Shown: piece after piece, positions 11,698 through 23,975 of the stretch
Layout of the letters: each line of letters begins with the position of its first letter
Numbering within the stretch: the stretch's first letter is position 1
Origin: Begonia masoniana
Taxonomy: Eukaryota > Streptophyta > Magnoliopsida > Cucurbitales > Begoniaceae
DNA length: 64,000 bases
Direction: 5' to 3'
Assembly: GCA_022432975.1 (NCBI GenBank)
Contig: CM039509.1
Span: forward strand, 1,256,482-1,320,481
Made by a program: the position numbers and the translations under genes
Notes under the pieces: model-generated
The model's database searches: none
What the model saw: only the letters and a program-made list of their open reading frames with translations
Told to the model about the DNA's origin: nothing

Positions 11698-11760
11698 CTA
11701 GCCATAGCCATAGCCATAGCCATAGCCATTTTTCTTGGAGAAAGAAGAAGAAGAAGAAGG
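11698..11760 (+). repeat. Hexanucleotide AGCCAT and GAA microsatellites in the Nudix 3' region
   Basis: About five copies of AGCCAT start eight bases after the Nudix stop codon, followed by a short GAA run at about 11741-11759. They probably lie in the 3' untranslated region. Confidence 0.8.
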
Positions 11761-14574
11761 AGATGAAGAAATTATGGGGAAAAACTGAAAATTATAAACA
11801 AATTGATTCTTAGCTCTGTACATGTACAAATTTTGATTCATTCTTTAATTTAATTTTTATTAATTCTTTCCACAATCAAACTCAACTTGTGTTTCATCTG
11901 AATTTTAGTCCCAGTTTGTATGCTACAAGATAGTTTCTTGAGTAAGTTCTAAAAAGCAGCAGTGGCCAGAAGCCGGACCCGTGATCTCACCGCTATAGTA
12001 ATTAGTAACCAAACCCGGTTTTAGATGTAGTAGAAGCGCGAGTCTCGGCTTGATTCACGGTTTTGAGTGCCACAAATTGGAAAACTGAATCAAATTATAG
12101 CAGGTTCGGTTCCAGTTCCGGTTCCCGTTCCAAACAATGAGTTCGAGTCACGATTCGACTCGAATATAAGGCGTAAACCGGTCATACCCAGGCCTGTTAA
12201 AGGGTGGAAATGATGCAAAACCAAGTGCAATTATTTTGTTAGGGATTGAAACAAAATATCCATGATGTTTTTATCAAAAGGACAAGAGTGGAAGAGATTG
12301 CTTTCATGTCGTGACAGAGTCAAGGGGGAGGCATTATTGCTTCCACACAGTGAAGAAAGTGATGAGAAATGGATGGACATCCATGGTTTGGAGGTTGGTT
12401 TTGTCAACTTCTTTGAGATATTGATGACCTAGCATGAGGTTGATGGTGATGCATCAACTATAATTTAACCTAATAACCCGTTTTAATCATACGTGGTCTT
12501 TTTTTTTTTACGTTAGTGATTGCATTTGCAGAGTCTGTATGGATTAAAACATAGTAATTAAAAGACGTCGAGTAAAAGTAAGTTAGTGATGATGCACTAA
12601 ATCTCGTCGACGTAGGGTTTAGCATCACTGCTCGAAAAAAGGAAAGATTAAAATGAAAAATAAATTTATTTTTGTAACTGACTTCTCGAAAACTTCGAAA
12701 CTCTTGAGATCGTTAAAAATGTTAATTATCAAATTAAATGACGTTTAAAACTATGAAATAAACAATCTAGATGTCGGTCATTTAAGGGTCATGAGTATCC
12801 ATGTGCTATTATTACTCTTATCATTACAAGTCTCACCTAAAAGATGAGTTGATCTTTTCTGTCTTGTGAAGCTTTATCATCTTTGCTTTTTCTTTAGATT
12901 GATTCTGTTTTGTGGCTCTTAGACTTCAACTTTTTACTAGAAAAATTAATTCTTAGGGCTATAAAACTAGTCTTATAGAGAATATAATACGAAAATCGAC
13001 TTCTGGTGATGTTTGTTTTGTCCGAGTTTTTATAGTTTAAAGTTTATTTTATTAACAAAAATAGTACAAAATTTGTTTAGTTAATAACACTATAGTTTGA
13101 GATTTACCATGTAAATTACCTTAATTCAATTACAAATTTGTGAGTTTTAGGAGATCTAAATTTTTTTTTCTCTTTTTTCCAAATCAATTTTTTTTTGGGG
13201 TTCTTGAGTAGTTGTAAATTATCTTATACTTTTAATTATTTTCTTGTTTCCTTGAAATTTAAATACAAGAACTTAAATATAAACTTTAAGGGTGCTCTTG
13301 AGAAATGGAGTTTAAAAATAGATTCTCAATACTATAATTGAAAAAGCAAAAAAAAAAAAAAAAAAAAAATCTTCTTAGCAATCTTTTTTTATTATCATTT
13401 TTTAATTTAGTATTAAATTTTCAAAGTAATATTGTGAATAAAGTTATGTACATTATTCAAACAAAAAACAAATTTGTAAAAGAAACCCTAAATTTTCTTT
13501 ACTTTCACTACTAGTTATAGCACTAGGCCCGATTTGAAAGCCCATTCAAGACCTAGAAGAAACGGGCCACAATGAGATGAAGCTCACAAGGATTTAGCCT
13601 ACCCATAAGCCTATTAATTTTGGTTCGATTTGCCGTTCTAAAAGTAAATATGTTTCCGACATAATAGAAAATCAACGTCGTATATTTCCGAAGTCAATCT
13701 TGCAATAAAAGTTGTTTTAGTTTTTTTTTTTAAATTAGCCTATATTTTCTACGTCAAGAATCGAGTTTTAGTATGTTATGTAATAGAATGACAAAAGCGA
13801 CGACCTTTTTTTTTTTTGCAATTGTTTTTATAAAATTTTATACAAATGATTTCTCTTATTTCATGTTTAGAAACTATCATAGTACGTTGCAATTGAGTAC
13901 CAATCGTTGTTTGTCTAATAAAAATCTTTGTACGTTTGTGGTAGCGTTTAAGAAGCCAAAACTCTGTCACAATTGTTTACCTATTACCGTCCCATGCTCA
14001 TTAGCCATAACACGTTAAAATTTTCTCTCTTTTCCAAACTCTAAAAACTTGTTCAGAGATGTACTTCATCTTTATTAAAGATTTTAAATCATATTTCGAT
14101 CTCACTTAAGACTTTGAGATTGTTGACTTCGATATTGAATTTTTTTAATTTTCAAAAATTTATTTTTCTTATTTTTTGTTTGGTATCGAAACAAATCTTC
14201 TGTTGCACCATTGATATGTTAAGCAAATCATTATTTTAGAGTTGGATATAGTGATGGATCCAAATGGTTGAAGATTAGAATTAAACTACAAAGGTCCATT
14301 ATTCAACAATTTTATGTCTTTGTTAAAGTTACTATCTAATATATTGATATGCCAGCCAAGTCTCTCGATGAATTAGGTTGTTTGGAGAGCTTTATGGGTT
14401 TTGGTTGTCTAAACTTTTTTACCTTTTCTTCCTTGCAAGTTTCTTTCCAAACCATTCAACAAGTTTTCAATAAATAATAGAAATAGAAGGAAAAAGTATT
14501 CAACAAGTTTATGTCTTTGTTAAAGTTGACTACCATTCACCATCTTTTTTTTTTTTTGTTGAATTCATTCACAT

Positions 14575-14579
<5 letters not shown>

Positions 14580-14623
<44 letters not shown>
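14580..14623. repeat. (GA)n microsatellite, about 21 copies
   Basis: An uninterrupted GA run of about 42 bp in intergenic DNA; no link to a gene is apparent. Confidence 0.95.
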
Positions 14624-14626
<3 letters not shown>

Positions 14627-15959
14627 CTTGGTTCCCCAACCAAAGATGATAAGATTTGTTATTATTAAATTGAGAAATATAGTTGGAAAGTTTGCATGCT
14701 CATGCATTCAAGGCAAGGCATCTGTTTTTCACCTAAAACCCTTCTTATTATTTATATTTGGTAGGTGAATTACACATCTTCCAACCCTAAAACTTTAAAA
14801 TATCAATAAACAAATCTCCATTGCCACATTATCCAACATACTCCGTTACATTATTGAGGAAAAAAGTTAGACCTTTTCATTAAATATAATAATTACTATG
14901 TATTATAAATAATTAATAATAATATATTATATATTTATAAATAAAAGAGACATAAACATTAATTTAACTTGTAAAATTAAACTATTATTATTATGATTAT
15001 ATGTCACGCTTTAGTAGAACAAATAGACATGATTAGCAATATGCATACTTGACCGTTGATAAGTTTTTTTTGTTATATTTACTCTTTTATTCTATTCTGT
15101 AAATAACATCGAACATCACTGACGTGTCAAACAATAACTGATATAATTAATGTAATAAATGAACTATTTATAATTGGTTTGACACAGAGTATATTTAGAT
15201 AGTAGAATCAGAGAGTAAACGCAATATTATTCTATTATAGTCTTCTAAAATTGAATATCATATAATTTTATTACAATCATACTTTTTTAATTCATTAGAT
15301 TACAAATCGTGCATCTTTATTTTTTAATCATACACTATACTTTAATGAATATAGTAATAACTAGAGGAAGATGAGTAAAATTCTTGGAATGAAATAAGAA
15401 ATTTTGTTAGTATAATTTAATTATAAGTTATATGAGATATACACTCTAATCTTATTTTATGTTGTATAATTTATTTATTGGTAAAATAATTATGATATAT
15501 TAGAAATAATTAAAATAATAAATTATTTGTACCAATAAATGGATGACATACAAATCACATACCGTTATTCTAAAAATAAATAAAAATTAAAAGCATAAAT
15601 ATTATATTTCTCTTTAAAATTAAGTTACTTCGACATTTTAATTTTATAATTCGACGTTATGATTGTCTGTTGCTCACTTATTAACTCATATAATCTATTA
15701 TTTTAAATATTTATTTTATACCATAATAATTTTTTCGATGAATAAGCAACACACAAGTTTCGTATTAGGATATGAAATTAAAGTATAAAATTAGAATGTC
15801 ACGTGATCTCTTTTAAGTGTATTAGGAAAATTGAGATTAATTTAATATAAATTAGGAAATTATATTTATATAAGTAAAAAGTATACCAAAGGATGGAGTA
15901 TGAGACAGCTAGGGTTTCTTTTTACTGCTTATAAGTTAATGTCCATGGCACTACAGGCT

Positions 15960-15962
<3 letters not shown>

Positions 15963-16001
<39 letters not shown>
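15963..16001. repeat. (TC)n microsatellite upstream of the LRR-RLK gene
   Basis: About 19 TC units lie some 210 bp upstream of the receptor kinase start codon, in the likely promoter or 5' leader. Such CT tracts are common near plant transcription starts. Confidence 0.9.
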
Positions 16002-16005
<4 letters not shown>

Positions 16006-16209
16006 GACCCACCAGAAGAACAAGAAAATGGTCTGATTCTACGAATGAAAATGCAAATGACCCAATTGGCTGTCTGCATTTTAAATCCTTGAACCCAAAT
16101 GGAAGAACGGTACTCATCGATGTTGTCATGAGCTTCGACCCTTTTAAAATCTGCAACTAGTTTTCATCTTTTTACGCACTCTCAACTGGGTTTTGCTCAG
16201 TTTTTCGAA

Positions 16210-18721
16210 ATGCAGCGTCAAACTGGAAAATTATTACTTCCCATTTTGGTTTTGCTCTTCGTTTTCGCCTTTTCAGCTGCAAAATCTGACCTCGTGTCCG
16301 ATAGAGCCGCTCTTCTGGCTCTGCGGTCAACTGTGGGCGGCCGAACCACTCTTCTCTGGAACGCCTCAAACCAAGACACTTGCTCGTGGGCTGGTGTAAA
16401 ATGCGCAGCGAACCGAGTTGTCGTTCTTCGTCTTCCTGGTGTATCTCTCTCTGGCCAGTTACCAACTGGCATTTTCGGCAATTTGACAGCTCTTCGAACT
16501 ATTAGCCTCAGACTCAACGCCTTAAAGGGTCAGCTACCTTCAGATCTCGTTGCTTGTACTAATCTCCGTAACCTTTACTTACAGGGCAATGAATTTTCGG
16601 GTCCAATCCCTGAGTTTTTGTTCCAACTCCATCATCCTTGTTCGCCTTAACTTAGCCTCCAACAATTTTTCCGGCGAAATCTCGCCGGGATTTAACAACC
16701 TTACACGGCTGAAGACTCTGTTCCTCGAGAATAACCGCTTCACGGGGCCTTTGCCAGAGTTGAAGTCAGTTAAGTTCGACCAGTTCAATGTTTCTAACAA
16801 TTTGTTGAATGGGTCAGTTCCTACCAGCATGCAGATATATTCTTCGGCTGCTTTCTTGGGTAATTTTCTCTGTGGGAGTCCTCTTGAAGCCTGCTCTGGG
16901 AATAGCTCAGAGGCTACAGAAGGGGACATTTCTATCAGTGAAAATAATGGAAGAAACAAAAAGTTGTCTGGCGGTGCCATTGCAGGTATTGTGATTGGAT
17001 CTGTACTGGGCTTCATTTTGATAGTGATAATTCTTCTGTTTTTATGCTCTAAGAAGAGTAGAAAGACAAGTTCGATTGACATTGCGACTGTAAAGAGCCG
17101 GGAAGTAGAAATTCCACTCGAAAAACCAGCTGAAGAGATCGAAAATGGCAGATATGGTAACCAGTATTCAGTTGGAGTAGCAGCTCCTGCTGCCATGGCT
17201 GGAAATCGGAAAGGAGAAGCTAATATCAATGTTGGAGGGAAAAAGTTGGTGTTTTTCGGCAATGCAGGGAGGGCATTTGATCTGGAGGATTTGCTGAGAG
17301 CTTCAGCAGAAGTTTTGGGTAAAGGAACATTTGGGACTGCTTACAAGGCTGTTTTGGAGATCGGAAGTGTAGTTGCGGTGAAGCGAATGAAGGATGTGAT
17401 ACTTTCAGAGAGAGAATTTAGAGAGAAGATAGAAGTAGTTGGAGCAATGGATCATGAAAACTTGGTACCTCTTAGAGCATATTATTATAGTCTTGATGAG
17501 AAGCTTCTTGTTTATGATTACATGCCCATGGGAAGCTTATCTGCACTTTTACATGGTACAAAAATCTTATTCTTCTACTTCTTTATTGGCCATTATATTC
17601 CAATCTTTTGCTTGATTATTATCTTCATATATGATTGCATTGCTGAAAAAATAGGACCATAGTTACTGAAATTAGAATCTGTCATTTGTAATTGTCTGTC
17701 TTCTTGGTAATCAAGGTGCATGCCTATGTGGTTATTTTTACAATGTGACTTGGACTAATCTTTTTTGTTTGTAAACTTAGACCAATCAATTGAATATTGA
17801 TAAGACTTAATCGATCGAACATTACTTGGAAATGAGAATGGCTCTTCTGCACAGAAATGAAATGTTTTTTGGAAATTTACCTTATACTGGATGCATTTTT
17901 GTTTTGAATATTCACAGATGGTTAATGCTAATGATTAGTCAATGATATTATTGTATGAAATGTTAGTAGTAATTGAGGATTTTTTGGATTAATTACGTGA
18001 TCATGATTGTTATTTGTAATTGTTTCTTAGAAAAGTAAATAGAGTTTGTTGCTCTCATTTTTTTTTTTGCTAGTATTTCTATTTCAATTCTATTGAAATT
18101 AGAATCTTAATTTTGACAACAGGGAACAAAGGATCAGGAAGAACTCCATTGACTTGGGAAATGAGGATCAGCATTGCCCTCGGAGTTGCCCGTGGCATCA
18201 AATATCTACATTCTCAAAGCCCCAACATTTCCCACGGAAACATAAAATCATCGAACGTCCTCCTCACCAAATCGCATGATGCCCGAGTCTCCGATTTTGG
18301 CCTTGCTCATCTTGTCGGCCAGCCATCTACCCCTAATCGTGTTGCCGGCTATCGTGCACCAGAGGTCACCGACCCTCGAAAAGTGTCTCAGAAGGCTGAT
18401 GTCTATAGCTTTGGCGTCCTTCTCTTGGAACTATTGACCGGTAAAGCTCCAACCCACGCCCTCTTAAACGAGGAAGGGATTGATCTTCCGAGATGGGTCC
18501 GATCCGTTGTTCGAGAGGAGTGGACGTCGGAGGTGTTTGATCTCCAGCTTGTCCGATACCAAAATGTGGAGGAAGAAATGGTTCAATTACTGCAATTAGC
18601 AGTTGATTGTGCTGACCAATATCCTGATAGAAGACCTTCAATGGCAGCAGTGACAAACCAGATTGAAGAGTTATGTAGAGCAGCAGGCCATGACCAAGAA
18701 ACTGAAGTCAATGGTGAATAA
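16210..18721 (+). CDS. LRR receptor-like kinase, RLK902/RKL1 type, with a 1-nt frameshift in this sequence
   Basis: Two exons, 16210-17555 and 18123-18721, encode a plasma-membrane receptor kinase of LRR class III. Order: signal peptide (about 1-25), LRRNT cap with [11 protein letters not shown] and CSWAGVKC (30-70), about five LRRs (75-210), transmembrane helix (about 255-280) and a kinase domain from about 355. The glycine loop is GKGTFGTAY and the ATP lysine is VAVK. The catalytic HRD is replaced by HGN (about residue 485), while DFG is kept, which is usual for this subfamily and suggests weak or no phosphotransfer. One extra base at 16636/16637 (CATCCTT) breaks the frame inside an LRR. 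Without it the two exons total 1,944 nt, a clean 647-residue protein of the family's usual size. So this is either an intact gene with a sequence error or a fresh null allele. Members act in defence and development signalling. Confidence 0.9.
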
Positions 18722-19449
18722 AGATTGACATGTTTTTTTTTTTTAAATGAAGTCTAGAAGAATTGCCATCTCTTCCCACATATTTCTGGAGCTTAATCTG
18801 GGTAGATCTCATATTTCTAAAAACTTCTTTGGTTATTTCTTCTGAGGTGGATAGGTTGTTTCATTTTGCTTGTTGTAATTATGATCATTGCCTTTTGCCT
18901 TCCCCTTTTGACTGCTATGACTATTTCTAGGGAAACTGAAGAATATTTGTGTTGATTTACATGAAAATTCTTAATTTACTCTGTAACATGTGTCATTCAG
19001 TTATTGGAGCAAGTGATTTATTATTTATATTTTTAATATATGATGACATGTTAAAGGGTGAAATTAAATTGTGTTGAATGAGTTTAATGGAGGTGCCATA
19101 ATTAAGAGGATCTACATTGTATTAATTGTCTCTAAATATCCTCAATCTCATCTATTATTCAATATTAAAAAAAAAAAAGAAATTAATTTCTAGGGTCATT
19201 TAATTCTTGTTCTTGTTGAGTAGTGGAAATTAGGAGATAGGAAGGGTGTGGTCCAACGTAACAAACAACACAAGTTAAGATATGAAAAGGACAGCTTTCT
19301 CCAAATGAATATACAACAATTCTGTGTAGGACAAACTTTGAAGGAAGTAGTACATAAAAACAAAACAAAATTAGTTGAAGTCCAATCAAAGAAAGTTTCC
19401 TTTCATACAAAAAAATTTACTCCAAGTGACTAGATCCTCACTTTCACAT
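18722..19449. other. 3' flank of the LRR-RLK gene
   Basis: AT-rich sequence, probably the 3' untranslated region followed by intergenic DNA. No gene or RNA is recognised. Confidence 0.45.
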
Positions 19450-19454
19450 TTGAG

Positions 19455-19741
19455 TAATACTAGATATATATTGTGACTAGATTAATTGAAGAAAGCAGGG
19501 AAAGGGTAAATGGGACGTGTAATGAAGAATATTCTTGAAGATTTACTACGAGGGTGAATTAGGCATTAACAGGGTAAACAATTATGCAAGAGATTTAAGT
19601 ATTAAGAGAGAGGAGAGTGTGCCCAAGGGACATAAAGTATTTTCTAGAAAAATGATTTGTATAGAGAGAGAGTTAATAGATCTCTATAGAGTCAAAGTTT
19701 TCATTCTGCATTTTCTTACCAAATAGAATGCGGCTCCTACA
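19455..19741 (+). repeat. 5' LTR of the deleted gypsy element
   Basis: Aligns with 20971-21082 plus 27003-27216, for example TGTGACTAG and GAAGAATATTCT in both. The start is uncertain by a few bases. Confidence 0.6.
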
Positions 19742-19859
19742 ATTGGTATTAGAGTAGTGATTCTAATAACGTGGAAGAAAGGGGATCGCACGAGAGAGTT
19801 AGGAAAAGATAAAGTGAGTTTAGTTCGAGAAGAATTACTGGGGAAACGGGTATAGAAGA

Positions 19860-20900
19860 GATAAGTTATAGAGGGAGATGGTCATGGTGGGGGGAAGGAA
19901 TTTCAAAGGAAATAAGAAGGGAGAAATGCTATCTATCATGGAGATGAAGCTGGCTAACAAAACAGAGAAATTGAGAGCGCCAAGGGTGGGCAGTGGAGGA
20001 AATACAGGGCTGGAGAAGACTACAAAAATGAAACTCCAGCAAAGGACTTTCGAGGATACAGAGCACAAAATCAACAAGGAACTCAACCAGTAGAAGAGTG
20101 CAAAGAACAAAACTGAATCAAAGAACACAGAGAAGGAGATTACCATGTTAAAAACCACATCAAACGGCCAGTGCTGCTAGCGTTCGAAGGAGGTGACCCA
20201 GATGATTGGCTTTTCCAGACTGAGCAATTCTTCACTCTTAGTCGCTGGTTGAAGGCATATTGTGACCATCAACCTTGACGGGGAGGCATTGGCATGGGAT
20301 CAGCGGGCAGATCAGAGGCAACCTTTTTTGAGTTGGATCGAGTCTCGACGAGAACTTCTTGAGCATTTCTAGTCAACTCACGACAACAACATGACAAAGA
20401 GCTTTCCTTCTGTGTCAAGAAGACTTCTTTCATGAATTCAGACAGCTGTTCAAACCGACGGCACCCTCCTTCGCCGATGTGCCCGAGCACTTGTTTTGAG
20501 GCACAATTTGTGAATAGACTACATAAGGAAATTAGGCTGAGCTACATGAGCTTATACCTCATGGGTTGAGCCTTATCTTGCAGACCACCTAACGTATTGA
20601 AGATAAGAACTTACTCCTTGAGCATGACCTTAGTCCTGAAGGCCAGATGTACATACCATACCAAAGTCCTCCCTTATCTTCTAATTCAAGTTATGAATAA
20701 GAACACCACTTTTAGCCGAGGTGCTAAAATTAGATTTTCATTTATAAATAGAGAACCGACTAAGAGGGAGAGTTTTTCCTTTAAAAACTTTCCACACAAT
20801 GAACTATAGACTGCGCAGGAAAAGGGCTTTTGCTACCGATGTGATGAAAAATTTAGTGTGGGCCACAAGTGCAAATCGAAGTGAAGTCTAGGTAATGTCA
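19860..20900 (+). pseudogene. Ty3/gypsy gag remnant
   Basis: A frame at about 20170-20250 encodes FEGGDPDDWLFQTEQFF, the conserved start of plant gypsy gag capsid regions. About 20815-20885 encodes a retroviral-type zinc knuckle with CYRCDEKFSVGHKCKSK (C-x2-C-x4-H-x4-C pattern slightly altered). Frameshifts and stops lie between them, and no protease or reverse transcriptase follows. Confidence 0.7.
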
Positions 20901-20970
20901 TGCCAAGATATTGTAAAGAGCACAAGAAAGGTCAATGAAGCAGCATTTTCAGAAGAGGTTGGACAACAAA

Positions 20971-21082
20971 TATTGCTAGATACAATATTCAAGGTGTGAC
21001 TAGTATAATTGAGGAAAGTGAGGAAGAGTAAAAGGGCCTTGTGTAATTGAAGAATATTCTAGGAGATTTACTGTAAGGGTAA
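20971..21082 (+). repeat. First part of the gypsy 3' LTR, interrupted
   Basis: The LTR begins near TATTGCTAGATACAATATTC and stops at the copia insertion point. Its second part lies at 27003-27216 and ends in TCTATCA. Confidence 0.55.
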
Positions 21083-21301
21083 TAAAAGACAAAATATTGG
21101 AGAACAACTCAACTTTTCATTCATATATATGTGTGCGTGTGCGTGTGCAAACATAAATTAATGGAAAATAGAAACAACTAATCTAATCTAGGAAATAAAA
21201 TAAATTACACATGTACAGATAAAATTAAATCCTTATAAACCAGGGACACCTAACAACTTTAATTTTTCTACTCAATAATTAGTCAGTAGTATATCTCAAC
21301 A
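21083..21301 (-). repeat. 3' LTR of the first copia element
   Basis: Matches 26774-26997 with small differences. It is bordered by the polypurine tract at 21302-21313 and by target duplication GGTAA on the outside. Confidence 0.88.
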
Positions 21302-22164
21302 CTCCTCCTCAAGCTGGAGTAAAGATGTCAATCATGCCAAACTTGACTAGAAAATCTTCAAACACTTGCTTGTAGACCCCTTTTGTGAGAACATCTGCTA
21401 GTTGTTTAGATGATGGAACATATATCATACAAATTTCCCTTTTATCGAGTCTTTATTTGATGAAATGACAATCAATCTCCACATGCTTTGTTCTGTCGTG
21501 TTATACTGGATTATGTGCAATACTAATGGCTGATTTGCCACAAAATAGATTTATTGACTTATCAGTCTCAATCTTTAGTTCTTTTAAGATACTTCTAAGC
21601 CAGATAACTTCACAAACTCCTTGAGTTATTGTTTTGAACTCAGCTTCTGCACTGCTCCTTACCATAACATCTTGTTTTTTACTCCTCTATGTCACAAGGT
21701 TGCCCCATACAAACGTGCAATAACCAGATGTATACCTCCTGTCAGTTAGAGATCCTGCCCAATCAGCATCTGTAAACACTTCAATCTGTCTGTTTTGAGT
21801 TTTTCTAAACATAATGCCCTTGTCTGGACTTCCTTTGAGATAGTGTAGAATTCTGTAGACAGCTTTGAGGTGATCTTCAGATTGACAATGCATGAACTAA
21901 CTTACTAAGTCTACAACATATGCAACATCTGGTCATGTATGAGCAGTAAATCAGTTTCCCCACTAGTATCTTATATCTGACTTTGTCTACAGGAACCTCA
22001 TTCTTACTTCGACCGAGTTTATGATTAGGATCAATAAGTGTTAAGACAAGCTTGCATCTTAGGAGACCTATCTCTTTGAGGAGATCTAGCATATACTTCC
22101 TCTGAGATATAGCAATTCCATTATTTGATCTAGCTACTTCCATACCTAGGGATAATTTGAGATT

Positions 22165-22355
22165 TCCCAAGTCCTTAAGTTCAAACTGATAAGATAGAAG
22201 TTTCTTCAACGTTGCTAACTCCATCTCATCATTTCCTGTCATTACAATATCATCTACATATCCCAAGTCTTAAGTTCAAACTGATGAGGTAGAAACTTCT
22301 TCAATGTTGCTAATTTCATCTCATCGTTTCTTGTCATTACAATATCATCCACATA
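22165..22355 (-). repeat. 96-bp tandem duplication across the copia YVDD region
   Basis: Copies at 22165-22260 and 22261-22355 both begin TCCCAAGTC and both include the complement of the YVDD codons. They differ at several sites, so the duplication is not brand new or the copies come from divergent templates. Confidence 0.8.
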
Positions 22356-23372
22356 CACAATTAGAATAGTAATTTTACCTCCTATAGTGTGTTTATAAAA
22401 AATAGAGTATGATCCGATTGAGCTTGAGAATAGTCATGCTCCTTGGTAGCCCTCGCAAACCATGAACGAGAGGATTGCTTGAGGCCATATAAGGACTTTC
22501 TTAGTCTGCAGTCTTTCTTTGCAACACTCGCATTATCAAAACCTGGAGGCACTTGCATGAACATCTCTTTTTCTAAATCACTATCAAGAAATGCATTCTT
22601 AACATCAAACTGTAAAAGAGGTCAATCCAGATTAGCAGCTAGTGAAAATAAGACTCTGACAGTGTTGAGTTTGGCAACTGGGGCAGATGTTTCCTAATAA
22701 TCTAGGCCATACGTTTGAATAAACCTTCGAGCTACAAGCCTAGCTTTGTATCTTTCTATCGAGTCCATCAGAGTTATACTTGATTGTGAAAATTCACTTG
22801 CTGCCTACGAGGTGTTTTCCTCTTGGAAGCTCTGTCACCTCCCAAGTTTCATTCTTCTTCAATACTCTCATTTCTTTTAGGACAACCTCCCTTCACTTTC
22901 GAATACTTAGTGCTTCTTGTATCATTTTTGGGATTTCATCATCTGTGATGCTAGTGGTAAAGACTCTAAAACTAGGTGAGAGTTTATGATACGTCACATG
23001 ACGAGCAATAGGATGTTTAGTACACTCACGTACACATTTCCTAAGAGCAATGAGTTCACTAAGATCACTTGCTTGACTCAGGGGTTGTAACATGTTTACC
23101 GTGGTTAGATTCTAGAGTTGGATCAAGAGGAAATGAAATAGAAGTAATAGAGTTGAGATTACCTAGATCAACACTTGGTTCAGATGGTGGCACTGTTAGA
23201 GTTGGCAGCGGATCAATACATTGTTTTTCTTTCATTCTCGAGTAAACACGTAGTTCAGAAGTGAGAGCCACATCACTCACAGTTTCAGACCCTTTTTTTG
23301 GTGTAGAAACAATAGTCACTGCAGGTTCTACATTTGTTGTACTGTTTTGGTCATAGTTAAGAACATGAGTAG

Positions 23373-23975
23373 TAGGGGTGGGCATGGTCCGGTCCGGTCT
23401 GGTCTTGAGCCGAAATTGGACCGGACCATGGGATTCGGGAATTTTATCCTGAATCCCAGTACCGGACCATGCAAGGATCGGGACCAGACCGGACCAGACC
23501 AAAAAATTCGGTCCAGTCCCGGTCCGGTCCCCGGTTTCTCCCATTGTAATGCTGAATATTTTAAAAAATAAAATAAAAAAAAAAATTCTGAAATTGCATA
23601 TAAATTTTTCCAATAAACTCAGCATACATATTTTTACTTGTACTCTTAATCGAAAGAATAAAAAATGAAAGTAATGTATATTAAACTAACAAATTAAATC
23701 TAATAATCTATGCTTAAAATAAAATCTCATAAGATAAACTAAATTCAACATCTAAAATATATCCAACTATCATAACATAAAAACTATTGGGCTCTTGGTC
23801 CGGTCCGGTCTTTCGGGAATTTCGGACTATGGACCGTGGACCGGACCATTGCCCATGAGATTTTTGCTTTGAGGACCAGTCCCGGACCAAGAACAGTCAA
23901 GGACCACCCAAAATCGGACCAACACCTGCGGTCCGATCCGGTTCTCGGTCCGTGGTCCGATCTTGCCCACCCCTA
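23373..23975. mobile_element. hAT-type MITE, 603 bp, inside the copia element
   Basis: Perfect 12-bp terminal inverted repeats TAGGGGTGGGCA / TGCCCACCCCTA are flanked by an exact 8-bp target duplication ATGAGTAG (23365-23372 and 23976-23983), the hallmark of hAT elements. The interior is rich in GGTCCGG/CCGGACC motifs around an AT-rich core and has no transposase. It separates copia gag-integrase sequence from reverse transcriptase and is the youngest layer of the nest. Confidence 0.93.

Larger units (their letters stand above)
11770..16150. other. Intergenic DNA between the Nudix and LRR-RLK genes
   Basis: About 4.4 kb of AT-rich sequence with no gene I can support. It contains a decayed GGTTCGGTTCC-rich stretch at 12100-12140, a poly-A run at 13348-13369 and two dinucleotide microsatellites listed separately. 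Short frames, including one encoding RERERE from the GA repeat, have no coding character. Confidence 0.5.

Noticed and set aside
14511..14768. 85-codon frame containing RERERERE
   Set aside because: It is driven by the GA microsatellite and has no domain.
16579..17262. 227-codon minus-strand frame inside the LRR-RLK gene
   Set aside because: Antisense shadow of the receptor kinase, whose domains are unmistakable on the plus strand.
17556..18122. Downstream extension of the LRR-RLK first-exon frame to 17662
   Set aside because: The kinase domain breaks there and resumes exactly after a consensus acceptor at 18121-18122, so this is an intron.
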